This document shows positions 1 through 10,614 of a DNA stretch of 64,000 nt, one piece after another. Source of the stretch: Haliotis asinina (Eukaryota > Mollusca > Gastropoda > Lepetellida > Haliotidae); assembly GCF_037392515.1 (NCBI RefSeq), contig NC_090288.1:11600969-11664968 (forward strand). Reading direction: 5' to 3'. The position numbers and the translations under genes are program-made. How positions within the stretch are numbered: the stretch's first letter is position 1; every line of letters begins with the position of its first letter. The notes under the pieces were generated by a model. That model made no database searches. It saw nothing but the letters and a program-made list of their open reading frames with translations, and was not told where the DNA came from.

Positions 1-501
1 ATCAAATTATTGAGTATTTACAAAAATTCAAGAATACTTGTATGCAATAGACTTAATGGAAATTGAGTTTTCACATAAACATTTACATAGATATGCAGCT
101 TATCTGTACCTCGTGTGAGAGTATTAGTACGAATCTACTGGTATGACCTTTGTCGTTGAGAGAACACACTCATGAAGAATCAGTCCATCTGTGGTTCTCT
201 CAGGAGTACAAAGTCCTTATCAGATTGCCCACTTTTGCCAAGATCAATCAAATTACTCCACCACTACTGAAATACTAAACGTTTGGCCAATCTATTCTGT
301 ATCACCCTACCCAGATGCACAAGTCTGGGTGGTCAGGCTCTCTGACTTGGTTGACACATGTACCTGTGTCCCAGCTATGTAGATCAATGCTCATGATGTC
401 GATCACCAGATTTTCTTGTCCAGGCATGAATATTTACAGACATAAAACTACGAATAAACAACCAAACCCATCTAAACCACTCCTTTCCATTTTCCACTCA
501 C
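1..501. other. POGLUT1 intron 2 (partial), no exon seen
   Basis: This stretch lies downstream of the second POGLUT1-like exon on the minus strand, so it is intron running off the window edge. Apart from a SINE-B fragment (325-445) I see no splice-flanked coding segment. The next expected exon of the gene is not visible. Confidence 0.5.
325..445 (+). repeat. SINE-B fragment
   Basis: Internal part of the family: GGGTGGTCAGGCTC, GACTTGGTTGACACATG, the GATCAATGCTCATGATGT segment and a diverged ATTTACAGAC. The 5' end and the shared tail are missing. Confidence 0.7.
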
Positions 502-598
502 CTGGAATGACAGGAGCAGTCATCTTGCTGACATTCTTCATAATTCCTAACCGCCTCATCAATCTTGTCCAGATATTTTTTCCATTTTGAGTTGGCAG
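502..598 (-). CDS. POGLUT1: POGLUT1-like exon 2
   Basis: 97 nt, phase 1 in and phase 2 out. Bounded on the minus strand by a TTTGTTTCAAAG acceptor and a CCAG|GTGAGT donor. It encodes KWKKYLDKIDEAVRNYEECQ followed by QDDCSCHS. Confidence 0.75.
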
Positions 599-1695
599 CT
601 TTGAAACAAAAATAAAACTTCATCAGCTGATGAAACAAGAAACTAGATCAATCCTTCTCAGCATCCTCATCATGGGGGTTTACCATCGTACTTCGATTTC
701 GCTCACTGATTGAACCCGGGGATTGAACCCATGACATTCTGCTCTCTAGGCGGATGCTCTAACCACTACACCACGGAGGTTGTCTCCTCATGATAAGCCT
801 TCCTGACAATGCTGTGATATTTACATCAACTACACCTGATCAATTAAAGAGGTGCCACTACTACTTGTCACCACTGTTGACATAGGCGCCAGGTGGCTCG
901 CCTATTGTTCACGTAAAATTCTTTATTGCATGGTTGTAGCTTAAAGTGGAAGTTATTAATTCAGGAATATTAACACCTGAAAGAAGTCCAAGTTAATCTG
1001 ATTCTTAAGGTTAACCGTGGCAAGATGAATGTAAGATCTGTTCTTTATTTCTTTTCATTTGTTTATATTCCTCGTCTTATTATGAGACCAAATTAAAGGA
1101 TATATACTCTAAAAAGCATCATGAAATATGTTAAAGTCACACAAAGTACACATTTACACACCCTCCCATCACATTTGATTTGATAGTTTATTTACAAGCA
1201 ACAAACAATTATGTAGGACTGCAACCAATTGAAATACTGATAATGGTTATTGAAAACCTAACAGTATTTGTCTTTTTCTATGTGTATTTACACTTCACAC
1301 TTTGTCAAAGACGCAGGTTTTCTGTGTCAAGGAGAATGCTATTTCAGTACATACAAGAAGTACAAGACTGATATTGTCTTGTGGGGATTAAATCAAACAA
1401 AAGCACCAAGTGATATTTCTTTTGATTAGTAAGTACTATGACGGATTCACCTACTGTTCAATTATTTCAAATGTGCCTCTTAAGGAATACAAAATAAAGA
1501 AATATGTGTATATTAGTGGACTATTTGAGTTTGTTATGACTTATAATCATTGTCTACTTTTTATCAATACAATAAACTCTAACCCAATTTTACCACTACT
1601 ACTTGAACCCAAACTTTAGACCAATAATTAGACCAATTTCACTACTACTACTATTAGTACTACTACTTCTTGAACCCAAACTTAAGACCAATTTC

Positions 1696-1728
<33 letters not shown>

Positions 1729-3095
1729 ACTACTACTACTACCACCACCACCACTACTACTACTACTATTATTACTACTACTACTACTACAAATCACCAG
1801 ACCTTCATGCTGAACAATGTTCAAAATATAAATATTCCAATCCAGAAACTCCAAAAATAGCTGAGGCCAGTAGATCCCCACATTGTAGACTTCGCGTAAC
1901 AAACTACATAGCAGCCTTTGTCTACAGAGGTGAAACATTTACTTTGTGACACTTGTCAACAGAGGGCTCTGTCCTGGTGACAGAGATGGGACTACTTGTC
2001 TGGTGTAGAAGGCACACAATCATCTCGGATCAGAGAAATCAATGAGAGATGCTCCAACATGTTCAACACATCATTGGATATCAACTTCTTTATTAGTTAC
2101 TCACATCATGTGAAATAGCCTCTGGCTTGTTAGGCCGTGGCTAGTAAAAATCCTGTTGGGTCAGTATAATCACTAGTCCAACTAGGCAGTAAATTTCATG
2201 GGATCACTTTGTAAATATATCACCCTCTCTGCCTGGTTCAGTTTTAATCACTTTTAAATCATGCATGATAATGGCCTGAAAAATATGTTCATTATATTAG
2301 CAGCTTAATGTTGACTTACTGAAGTTATCTGAGCAAAAGCAAAATGTTTCAGATGTTCAGAGATGTGTTTATTATTTGCTTTTGATGGTATTTTAGCTTT
2401 GAATTATCATTTGCTTATTTTATACATTCAGATTTTGGGTCAGTGAATTATTGAGAGGACTTGAAACTTTAAGACATAGCTATTCCGATCGGCTAGCAAA
2501 ATCTAGAAACTATTTCACATTACTACACTAACAATTAAACTGACATTTGTCTGTTGATTACAATTCATTCATGGGTATGTTAACTGATATAAATAAGAAA
2601 AATTCGACAGATAAGATTACTTAATGTGTGCATTTGTTTGGTTTGGTTTGGTTACCAATGAACCTTTGTCGTGCACCAGTGAATTACAAACCAAATCTTA
2701 AATATTCTTGGAATTCTGTCTTGTTTATTTATTCTCTACGCAGAGAATAAATCCAGTCTCTAAAATCACATTAAATGCATAAATGTATAGATTCATAAGA
2801 ATGATATACTTGGTGCTATCATGGGTTTCTGCATTATCTGCCAATGAAATTATACCACGTCCACTGAGCACCAGAACAAACGGTGGTGTAAGAGCTGAAG
2901 TGAAGTGTGACGAAGTCATGACAAGGGGGATCGATACTGATATAACTCACGTTTGGTGTACTTGGACTTTTCTTTCACTTCAATTTCGTCATCCAAACAT
3001 TTCCCGTTGCTGTCTCTCTCACATACTTCATCAGGAACGGCTGTCACGGCCAAGATCATCAATACACACAACCAGTACACTCGACCCACATGCAT
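502..3095 (-). CDS. POGLUT1: Protein O-glucosyltransferase 1-like gene, first two exons
   Basis: Minus-strand gene, CDS join of 3095..2951 and 598..502, continuing beyond the left window edge. Exon 1 (48 codons) starts MHVGRVYWLCVLMILAVTAV, a signal peptide, followed by an acidic linker with CERDSNGKC. Its donor is C|GTGAGT (phase 1). Exon 2 follows an AAAG acceptor in the matching phase and encodes ANSKWKKYLDKIDEAVRNYE then ECQQDDCSCHS, ending at a perfect GTGAGT donor (phase 2). The KWK..ID.I...NYE.C....CSC block is the start of mature POGLUT1/Rumi proteins, endoplasmic-reticulum enzymes that add O-glucose to EGF repeats of Notch and other secreted proteins. The catalytic CAP10-type domain is not in the window. 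The linker between signal peptide and KWK is longer than I remember for vertebrates. Identification rests on memory of the family; a related POGLUT is possible. Confidence 0.75.
721..780 (-). repeat. tRNA-like sequence (SINE head or tRNA pseudogene)
   Basis: Read on the minus strand it has an acceptor-like ACCTCCG, a box A-like GGTGTAGTGGTTAGAGCAT, an anticodon-stem-like CCGCCTAGAGAGCAGA and a box B GGGTTCAATCC. The 3' acceptor strand does not pair properly, so I do not call a functional tRNA. It lies inside POGLUT1 intron 1. Confidence 0.55.
1696..1790. repeat. Compound trinucleotide microsatellite (CTG/CTA/ACC/ATT)
   Basis: Successive runs of CTG, CTA, ACC, ACT and ATT triplets over about 95 bp, preceded by decayed copies from about 1640. 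The homopolymeric Ser/Ala/Thr frames it creates on both strands are not genes. It lies in POGLUT1 intron 1. Confidence 0.9.
2951..3095 (-). CDS. POGLUT1: POGLUT1-like exon 1 (signal peptide)
   Basis: 145 nt from ATG (complement of 3093-3095) to an AAAC|GTGAGT donor. The hydrophobic core WLCVLMILAVTAV follows a short basic start, with cleavage expected before or near PDEVC. This is the first ATG on the minus strand in this frame after the GC-richer upstream stretch. Confidence 0.75.
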
Positions 3096-4051
3096 CTTTG
3101 CTCCCAGAACAAATGCGTTTTCGTGGCCTGGAGAGCGTCTGTAAATACAAGGGAGCGGTTATTGTGTAATATTGCCTCACTGTATCGATCGAGATCCAGC
3201 ACAACAGCAAACACGAGTCTAATTTACTCTAAAGCATCATTTGTTCGTGGACTACTAGTAATGGTTTCTGCATTACAATTTTTCTATAAAATAATCGAAT
3301 TAAATTCAAATTAAGGCGCTGACGCCAGAGAAACAACATTTTACCGATCCAGTCCAGGCCGAAAAGCCCCGCCCTCTTCGTTTTTTTGACGTTAGAGGGG
3401 ACAACCTCTGACTAATAACAATAGTGTCACCGCCGGCGAAACGGATGTTCATGAATTCTGCTTGTGGTACTTTGGGTAGCCTAGTAGTTAAGCATTCACT
3501 AGTCGCTCTTAAGACCTGGGCTCGATTCATTCTTAACACCCCGGCCCCTATCCCCCGCCTCATGTGTTGTGCCACCAAAGTACATAAATAAAACAACTAT
3601 CCAGGATTCTGGCTTTATCTGGTTTGTGCCAAATTATGACAATTTGCAAAAAAACACTTTGAGGAAATGCGGCACAGATTGTTGAATGTCATATGATACT
3701 GGCACTCGCTCACTCATCTTAGCTTCTATTTAATCAGTGTTCATCACTTGAACACATCAAAGCATTTAAATTATTTATCTATTTATCATTGTGTGTGATG
3801 ACAGTTAACACCGAAAAACCCACACTGGACGCGTGTAGCGACGTGATAAACACTAGAATGAAAACATAGCAATGAATGCTCCCTTGTTCTATTTTGACAA
3901 CGATTCAGTTGATGTAACAGTCGGTTTAGGAGAGGCCAAAGCTTTCCATCTTTACAGACAGGGTGGGCACAAATAACACCGTTTTGGAATTTTACTGCCT
4001 TTTCATTTTATCACGTAATCAGAGAGCGAATAAAATCCGACTGACAAAGCA
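3096..4051. promoter_or_regulatory. Shared divergent promoter region (POGLUT1-like / Dpy-30 gene)
   Basis: About 950 bp separate two start codons that face away from each other. I see no clear TATA box for either gene. A SINE-A head fragment sits at 3474-3532. Promoter function is inferred from position only; the 5'UTR ends are unknown. Confidence 0.4.
3474..3532 (+). repeat. SINE-A head fragment
   Basis: GGGTAGCCTAGTAGTTAAGC (box A side) and a diverged box B GGGCTCGATTC. The body and tail are missing, so the copy is cut short or decayed after the tRNA-like part. Confidence 0.6.
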
Positions 4052-4067
4052 ATGGAGTTGACAGCAG
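4052..4067 (+). CDS. Dpy-30-motif gene exon 1
   Basis: ATGGAGTTGACAGCAG followed by a GTGCGT donor. The single leftover base joins AT of the next exon to make Asp (MELTAD). It is chosen because ATG context, donor and phase all fit. Confidence 0.6.
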
Positions 4068-7000
4068 GTGCGTACATTCCAAATCGTGTTCTAGCTTGTT
4101 TACATCAGATCGCTGTAAGCGTTGCTTATTCAGTAGTTAATAATGATTGACTTTTCATCGATTACCCCATCCACTTGAATTGAGTTCAGGGTTTAATAAG
4201 AGATAAAGGCTTGTTTGGTTTGAGATACAGCTGTGTTTCAAGGATCTTTCTTAATATACTCTATAATACTGCAGCGTCAGAGAATTCATAAATGTATACT
4301 TGAGTGACATGTAATCTGTTTCACTAAAACAATAGAATGCCAATGTCAGCTGTCTGCACGCAGTGCATCCTGCCAATATCTGCCGATATATGTGCCTTGT
4401 CAAATACATTGACTGTACACTTCATTTACTGCCACGGGAATTGAGGGATCCTTGTTTTAAAGCATTTATTTTAGATGATGAGAGAGTGATTGGGTTTCAG
4501 GCCCTCAACAATATTCCACTATCATCATGGAATGGCCCGTAGAAATATTCTCATATTGTACCTAAAAAGGGAATCAAACACGGGCCATCGGCGTGACAGG
4601 CGTCATAACCACCCCACAGCCCTTATTACAAGTGAATCATAGCGATAACTTTTCATGTCGAGTACACAACAGGCATTCATATACCTTAATAAATTCTTAG
4701 TCTGTCCTAGTCTCGGAACCATACTTTTATGTTCCCCGACCCTTACCCTAACTGAAGCAGATGTAGATTATCCTCCGCTTTGGTTCTGACGTCATCATAT
4801 CACTGGGTTCCATTTCAGTTTAAATGAAACTTTTAGTTTTGATCAAAATCATATATACTGGACAAAAATAGTTAGGGATATTTGTAAATTCTGAAATTCT
4901 GAATGATTATGTATGTATTCATTCACAAGCTGATAAAATATTAGTCATAAAAATACCAATATCCCTAACTTATTTTGTCTAGTATATAGTCCGAGCGTTT
5001 AAGCGTTAGTCTTAATCTGCTTCCCGACAGATACTGCATGTACCGTAGACAACCCTCACTCGAGGATTTTTAGGTTAAAAACCGCAATGATTCGAAAGAG
5101 TGAGTGAGTGAGTGAGTGATTATGGGTTTACACCGCTCTTAGCAACATGCTAGCAATATCACAGCGGGAGACACCACAAATGGGTTTCACACATTGTACC
5201 CATGTGGGGAATCGAACCTGGATAATCAGCGTGACGAGCGGATGCTTATACCACTAGGCTGCCCGACGGCTCCTATAGAGGATGAAGTATGGATAGCTGA
5301 CGACCTGTATTTCAAACGGCCGTAAACTTTATCTTTAAAACATGACGGTATATAAATTTACAAGCTGGAAATTGTACTTGGAACCGTTCTGTGTGAAAGC
5401 CAGCATACAGGCTTTGTAGTTTGTATATTGTTTTACGACGCTTTCAGCACTTTACTCGCTACATATCGGCATTTTCAGGGTTCAGTGGGTGCTATGGTCG
5501 CATGTTCAAACACCAGATGCACCAAAGTATTATTCTTGTTACCTGTTCAGCACTATAGAGTGACAATACTGGCTTCTCAAACGAAATTGATGTTTTATGA
5601 TCAACAATACTTTAGAATTTCCTTCCACATTAAGCCAACATTCCTTGATATTGTTGAAACAGTGTGGAAATAGTGCTGAAATAGTGTTAAAAACTACCTT
5701 AAAAAAAACTCACTCCCTCGTTAACAAGTATATAACTGCGAATGGATCAGGCTACAAAATATTTCTGACCATATATGTTTTTCTTCATGGCATGTTAGTT
5801 TAATTCACAGAACTTTATTGTCTGGATATTTTTAATATTATTCAGAAATTGACGAAACTATTGACATGTCTGAATTATTAAGTAATGTATTTTTAAGATG
5901 GCCAGTACGACTCCTACTTGCGAGGCGAGCTGAGCGCATGTCTCACACAGGCAGTGACAGAGGTTGTTCTGGTCCGCCCTGCAGATCCCATCCAGCATCT
6001 GGCGCACTGTTTAATCAAGTACAGGGTAAATGAACGAACGAAAGAACGAATGAATGAATGAATGAACGTGAGTGATTTAGGTTTTACATTTGCTTGTTTA
6101 ACGCCGCACTCAGCAATATTCCAGCTGTATGGCGGTGGTCTGTAAATAATCGAGTCTGTGTGATTTTCAAGTAGTGAATATTGAACCTAGTTGCGGTGTC
6201 GGAATATAAGTAAAGCTTCGTTAGAACTCACTCACCCATTTCTGAAAACGTAACTTAAACAATGGCAGATTGAAAGAGGCGCCCATAAAAGATAACCATT
6301 CGACTGCCTTAAACAAGTGACTCCTTCACATCTGTATTTAAGACACCCTTGTCGTTTTTTGTCGCCAATGAGTCAATAATTTGAGTCAGTCAATCATCTG
6401 TTGTGGTGTCACGTCAATTGCTGACGTGACAATCGTATCAGCAAACATTTCACCAACACTGTGTAAGTTTAAGAACTGTTTTCCACGATACCGTGAAGGT
6501 CCGGGGTAGAATAGGTCTTGCCATGAAAAGCGACTATCTTGTCGTAAGAGGCGACTAATGGGATTGGGTGGTCAGGCTTGCTGACTTGGTTGAGACATGT
6601 CATCGGTTCCCAATTGCGCAGATCGATGGGCATGCTGTTGATCACTGGATTGTGTGGTCCAGACTCGATTATTTACAGACCGTCGCCATATAGCTGAAAT
6701 ATTGCTGAGTGCGGCGTAAAACTAAACTCATTTACTCACTCACGCTTCTTCAGGATCCGTCATCTACTTAAGTGCCACGGCACTGAAAAGTAACCGTACC
6801 TACTGAAATGTCATCGTACGTACTGAATGTCTCAGTATACAGTGGGGTGAGTGATTTTAGTTCAACGCCGCTCTTAGCAATATTCAAGCAATATCACCGC
6901 GGCATACGCAGTGGGGTGTCTCCGTATGTACTGAAATGTAACATATGTTATATCTGGAAATACACTTCTTAGTAAGGTACAGATTCAAGTGCCTTTGTTG

Positions 7001-8203
7001 GGTTAAGTCCCACGCGGGATTCGAACCCACATCCCCAGAGTAAGACACCTAATGGTCAGCACACAAAGCCAGCCACCTATATAACATGCTCATCCAAAGT
7101 GACTTCCATTTTGTAACGTGCATTGTTACATTTTGTCACCTTCTAAATGGTATTGTGTACTCATTCTGAAATGCCATTCGCATCTCAAAACATTTTTGGC
7201 AACGCTTGTGTCACTGTTAAATAAGACCTTTGCTACACAATCGGTCATGTACCGACGAGTCACTTGCCCTTCTTAAATGTCAAGCATTGAGGCGACTCAC
7301 TACTTACTGTAATGTCTCCGTTGGTACTGAACTCCTTGAAGATCCCGGTTAGAATTGATCTTCAGTAACCGATGCTTGTCGTAGGAGGCGACTATCAGGA
7401 TCTTGTGGACAGGCTCACTGACCTACTAGACACATGTTATCGTATCCCAGTTGAGTAGATGCTCATGCTGTTGATCACTGGATTGTCTGGTCCAGACTCG
7501 ATTATATACAGACCGACACCATTGCTGGAATATTGCTGACTGCGGTTTTAAACAACAAGCCAACCATCTCCATTGATTCTGAAATGTTAGGGTACGTGTT
7601 GAAGTGTCGTTTGTAATAACTGAAATGTCTTCCTACGTACCGCAAGGCCTTCGTACTTACTGAAATGTCTTTGTACGTGTTGTATGCCTTCGTACGTACG
7701 GGCATGTTTCGTTATGTGTTGAAGGGTCGCACAACGTAATGGAATGCCTTCTTACGTACTGAAATATTTTCATATTTAATGAAATGGCTTTGTACGCACT
7801 GAAATGCATTCGTAAGTACTGAAATGTCTTTGTACGTACTAAAATGCATTGGTATTTACTGAAATGTCTTTGTTCTTAATGAAATGTCTTCGTACGTACT
7901 GAAATGCATTCGTACGTACTGAAATGTCTTTGTACGTACTGAAATGCATTCGTACGTACTGAAATGTCTCCGGCGTTAAACTTGTGTAATCTTTTTCATC
8001 AATGCCTGTTGCAGAGGCTTCATCCGTTAAAGAGGGAACTCAGCCCTCGAGAGAACTTACTGTCAGTGCTGCTCAGGACCGAAGAGCTGGACAAGGCGGA
8101 GGAGCCCGATGATTCACCTGCGAACAACGTCTTCGTTCATACGTCGTACAGGGTGGCGCTCCACAGCATAGGAGACATATTTGACGATGATGACATCACG
8201 TGA
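4052..8203 (+). CDS. Small Dpy-30-motif protein, three exons, complete
   Basis: CDS join of 4052..4067, 5898..6025 and 8015..8203, giving 110 aa. Exon 1 encodes MELTA and ends at G|GTGCGT (phase 1). Exon 2 restores a codon to Asp and encodes GQYDSYLRGELSACLTQAVT then EVVLVRPADPIQHLAHCLIK, ending AGG|GTAAAT (phase 0). Exon 3 starts in phase 0 after TTGCAG and ends GDIFDDDDIT-stop. The YLRG..L..CLTQA...V..VRP.DPI..LAH.L.KY pattern is the Dpy-30 helix-helix motif, known from DPY30, DYDC1/2, AK7 and NME5, which docks onto amphipathic helices in chromatin complexes and ciliary radial spokes. The acidic 60-aa tail has no motif I recognise. All three junction phases agree, which supports the model; the 16-nt first exon is the weakest part. 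Orthology to a named protein is not claimed. Confidence 0.7.
4480..4622 (-). repeat. SINE-A copy, diverged
   Basis: From the right: a box A region (complement of ATAACCACCCCACAGCCC), box B-like GAATCAAACACGGGCC, and a poorly conserved tail AACAATATTCCA with a GAGAGAGTGA remnant at the left. Confidence 0.6.
4852..4988. mobile_element. Short inverted-repeat DNA element (MITE, mariner/Tc1-like ends)
   Basis: The left end TATATACTGGACAAAA and the right end (complement) TATATACTAGACAAAA continue through TAGTTAGGGATATT on both sides, giving imperfect inverted arms of about 32 bp around a roughly 70-bp core. No coding capacity. TA-rich ends suit a TA target. It lies in intron 1 of the Dpy-30-motif gene. 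Confidence 0.7.
5099..5273 (-). repeat. SINE-A, near full length (family description)
   Basis: This family reads, head to tail: GGGTAGCCTAGTGGTTAAAG (box A), CGCTCGTCACGCCGAAGA, box B GGGTTCGATTCCCC, CATGGGTACAATGTGTGAA, GCCCATTTCTGGTGTCCCC, GGAATATTGCTAAAAGCGGC, GTAAAACTAAA and a (CTCA)n tail; about 165 bp. The head resembles tRNA-Asp(GTC). This copy keeps the (GTGA)n complement of the tail at its left end and a readable box B (complement GGAATCGAACCTGG). Confidence 0.8.
5898..6025 (+). CDS. Dpy-30-motif gene exon 2
   Basis: 128 nt, phase 1 in, phase 0 out, between a TTTTTAAG acceptor and an AGG|GTAAAT donor. It contains nearly the whole Dpy-30 motif, including VRPADPIQHLAHCLIKYR. Confidence 0.75.
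6066..6165 (-). repeat. SINE-B 3' part
   Basis: From the left: CGCCGCACTCAGCAATATTC, CAGCTGTATGGCGG and TCTGTAAATAATCGAGTCTG, i.e. the tail half of SINE-B, with the 5' half missing (5' truncation typical of LINE-driven copying). Confidence 0.7.
6494..6752 (+). repeat. SINE-B, full length (family description)
   Basis: This family reads: GTGAAGGTCCGGGGTAGAAT, a segment with CATGCTTGTCGTAAGAGGCG, ACGGGATCGGGTGGTCAGGC, GACTTGGTTGACACATGTCA, GCGCAGATCGATGCTCATG, TTGATCACTGGATTG, GTCCAGACTCGATTATTTAC, AGACCGCCGCCATATAGCTG and the tail GCGGCGTAAAACTAAACTC. It shares the last ~45 bp with SINE-A but lacks an obvious tRNA head. This copy carries the two-unit form of the CTTG..AGGCGACTA segment. Confidence 0.8.
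6850..6908 (-). repeat. 5'-truncated SINE-A with 10-bp target duplication
   Basis: Only the 3' 59 bp of the family is present (complement of CGCGGTGATATTGC..AAC). It is flanked exactly by CAGTGGGGTG at 6840-6849 and 6909-6918, a direct repeat that fits a target-site duplication. Confidence 0.75.
6992..7077 (-). repeat. SINE-C, tRNA-like (class II tRNA style)
   Basis: On the minus strand: GTGGCTGGCTTTGTGTGCTG, ACCATTAGGTGTCTTACTC, box B GTGGGTTCGAATCCCGC and GTGGGACTTAACCC. It is the same family as the copy at 34072-34260. Confidence 0.65.
7337..7553 (+). repeat. SINE-B, one-unit form
   Basis: GAAGATCCCGGTTAGAATTG start, a single GCTTGTCGTAGGAGGCGACT, GATCACTGGATTGTCTGGTC, a diverged ATATACAGACCGAC and a decayed tail GCTGACTGCGGTTTTAAAC. 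Confidence 0.75.
8015..8203 (+). CDS. Dpy-30-motif gene exon 3 (terminal)
   Basis: 189 nt after CTGTTGCAG, phase 0, encoding RLHPLKRELSPRENLLSVLL and ending in SIGDIFDDDDIT-stop. The tail is strongly acidic. I see no canonical AATAAA in the next 400 bp, so the transcript end is unknown. Confidence 0.7.
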   Translation, partial: RLHPLKRELSPRENLLSVLLRTEELDKAEEPDDSPANNVFVHTSYRVALHSIGDIFDDDDIT

Positions 8204-9176
8204 CGATGTGTTGTTTGGCCTTAGTGTCTACCTGTTCATTACAATGACCCCCAGGGAACGGCGCACCAAATACACTACAGGTAACAATTCTTGAATGAAT
8301 GTTCTAAATTAGGGCACAGGGCACAGGGGACATAATTAGGATCATTCAAATTCCTCTGTGCAGTGTAGCGTCCATTATCCGTGAGAGGATCAGCTGCATA
8401 GTCACGTATTGTCCCATCTGTGCTGCTACCGTGGTTTTGTAGTAAACGCAAATTGTCACACATTAATAAGACCATTTTCGGGTTTTTTTCTGTTGTTGTT
8501 GACGAACAGATGCATCCGATGATATATTTTTCCGAGACATTTTCTTTTTCAAATTTCAAATAACTTTGAATGAGAGACGTACTCATATGAATGAATGTAC
8601 CTATAAACACTTACCGTACTCCTTTTATACTCACAGCAACAAGTAAGCAGCCCCGACGCAAAGAGGATGGATTCACATGGTTAAATCTTCATGAAGCGGA
8701 TGTAAAATACACTCGTGTGTTCAGTAGTGATGTGAATAGGTTTTTGTGACTTGATTCACGTCTAACGTGAATGCTTCACGTGCATGTGAATTAAACGTTA
8801 AAATATACTACCAATCAGAAGTTTAGATTCACTAGTGTAAACGTAGCCACTTCCTTCAGTCAACTGTTCAAAATAGATTTTGCAGACTATTCCAAACTGT
8901 TTAAAGGTGCTGATTAGACGTAAATTGATACAGCGTAAAATACATTTTTAACGATGAAAATATTACCTATCAGAAATTCAGTAAATGATTAAACTCGGTG
9001 GAGATTGGCGAATTCTTACACCTAAACACAACTGTTTACATGCAAGATATTTGCACAATTTTTCAGCGATTTGATGCATGATCTACGTGCGGTTGATCAG
9101 CATAGGGTTTGCCCGTAAGTTAGTGGAGGGACTGATCTTCGATATAACTGTTTTTGTATATATGTGTTTGTGTGTG

Positions 9177-9320
<144 letters not shown>

Positions 9321-9609
9321 TCAACCTATCAAACCTCTAATTTGATCAAATGACTGAATATTGACGTCATTTGTTCACATGACAACAAAGATCTAGACTA
9401 GTGCATGAATACTTTTAGTAATTTCATCAAATCTACTGTATTCGTTTTGAATGTTATCCCAACAAAGTGGTTTTCACATTGTTTCTCTTAAACAGGCACT
9501 CTGTAGTAGTCAAAGAAACTATAAACAAAGAGATAGTTAACACATTCTGATGTACCAGGGACATTTGACCAAATCTTGTGTCCTGTGACCCTTAACATCA
9601 CAAGGAGAA

Positions 9610-9785
9610 ACTGAAGTTGCCTATCAGCTTATGGACATATTCCTGCTGTCTGGTATCCTACAGATACTGCAAAGTGACAACCGGACTGAATTCACAGCTC
9701 AAGTAATCATTGAACTAAATGAACTTTGGATAGATCTGACAACTGCTCACAATAAACCAAGATACCCTCAAATACTGCAGTTGGA
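9610..9785 (+). mobile_element. Integrase-core fossil (LTR-element kin)
   Basis: A short frame resembles the DDE integrase core found in Ty3/gypsy-like elements and in host proteins derived from such integrases: LQSDNRTEFTAQVI, then ELNELW and a HNKPRYPQ block in the expected order. No LTRs, gag or reverse transcriptase are visible nearby. It is a small broken remnant and probably old. Confidence 0.6.
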
Positions 9786-10614
9786 GCCAGTGACATTCAA
9801 GTCGCACTTTTCAAAACAAGCACTGCAAAGCTCTGTGATGAAACTGGATAATAAAGCGTTCATTTTAGTCTTTTGTGTTTCATTTTTTAACTTAAACGAT
9901 TTAGTCACTTGTTCAAATGACTAGTCTAAAAGTTTAGTGAAATTTCACGATAGGACTGCAGTATACTGATTGTTGTTACACAAAAATGAAGCGAAATCGT
10001 GGATCCTGTTAGGCATTTCACGAAATGACTGATGTCACAATCTGACTAACATGTACATAACATATAGTGAGTGTATTAAGTGATTCTAAACTTTTTATGA
10101 GTAGTATATAAACACGCGGATTCCTGAAAATGTTTTTCGTTTGAAAACAGACAACACTTGTGCATACGGAGAGTAAAACGGATTACAGCGTCACACTTGC
10201 CGTTATATTACTTAGTGCTAATAATAGATAAATACCAAATACTCAATTTCACATGCATGTATGTATGCACATAACAATGTACGAAAATAGTGCTTGTTGT
10301 TTTGAAAACCAAATTCCGCGTATTAATTTGGGTACTATAACATATTTGACTGTTTAAATTGAAATTGAAATTTGGTAATAATTTACTTGCCATTTGAGAG
10401 GAATACACAATAACGTGGGGAAACAATCAACAAGCCGGAAAGTGTGATCACCGTGAGGACGCGACCAAGCTGATTGTCTGACATTTCACAAATAACGATT
10501 GTTATGTTTGCTTGACAACATCAGTACCTGGTCTAGCAACACATCGCACAGATAACAACTTCCCGTATCTCCATACTGGTCTTCAAACGTAGAATTCATA
10601 GTATAGTAACCCAG

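Larger units (their letters stand above)
6770..7970. repeat. Degenerate tandem array of TACTGAAATG(T/C)..TTTGTACG units
   Basis: Units of about 20 bp such as TACTGAAATGTCTTTGTACG and TACTGAAATGCATTCGTACG alternate, making a 40-bp higher-order unit. The units are clearest at 7795-7970 and decay leftwards to about 6785. Several SINEs (6850-6908, 6992-7077, 7337-7553) interrupt it. It ends 44 bp before the last exon of the Dpy-30-motif gene. Confidence 0.8.

Noticed and set aside
721-780. Functional tRNA gene
   Set aside because: Boxes A and B are present but the acceptor stem does not close and the anticodon stem has a mismatch; better seen as a SINE head or pseudogene.
1603-1938. Poly-Ala/Thr and poly-Ser frames in POGLUT1 intron 1
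   Set aside because: Trinucleotide microsatellite; no start context or splice sites that fit a gene.
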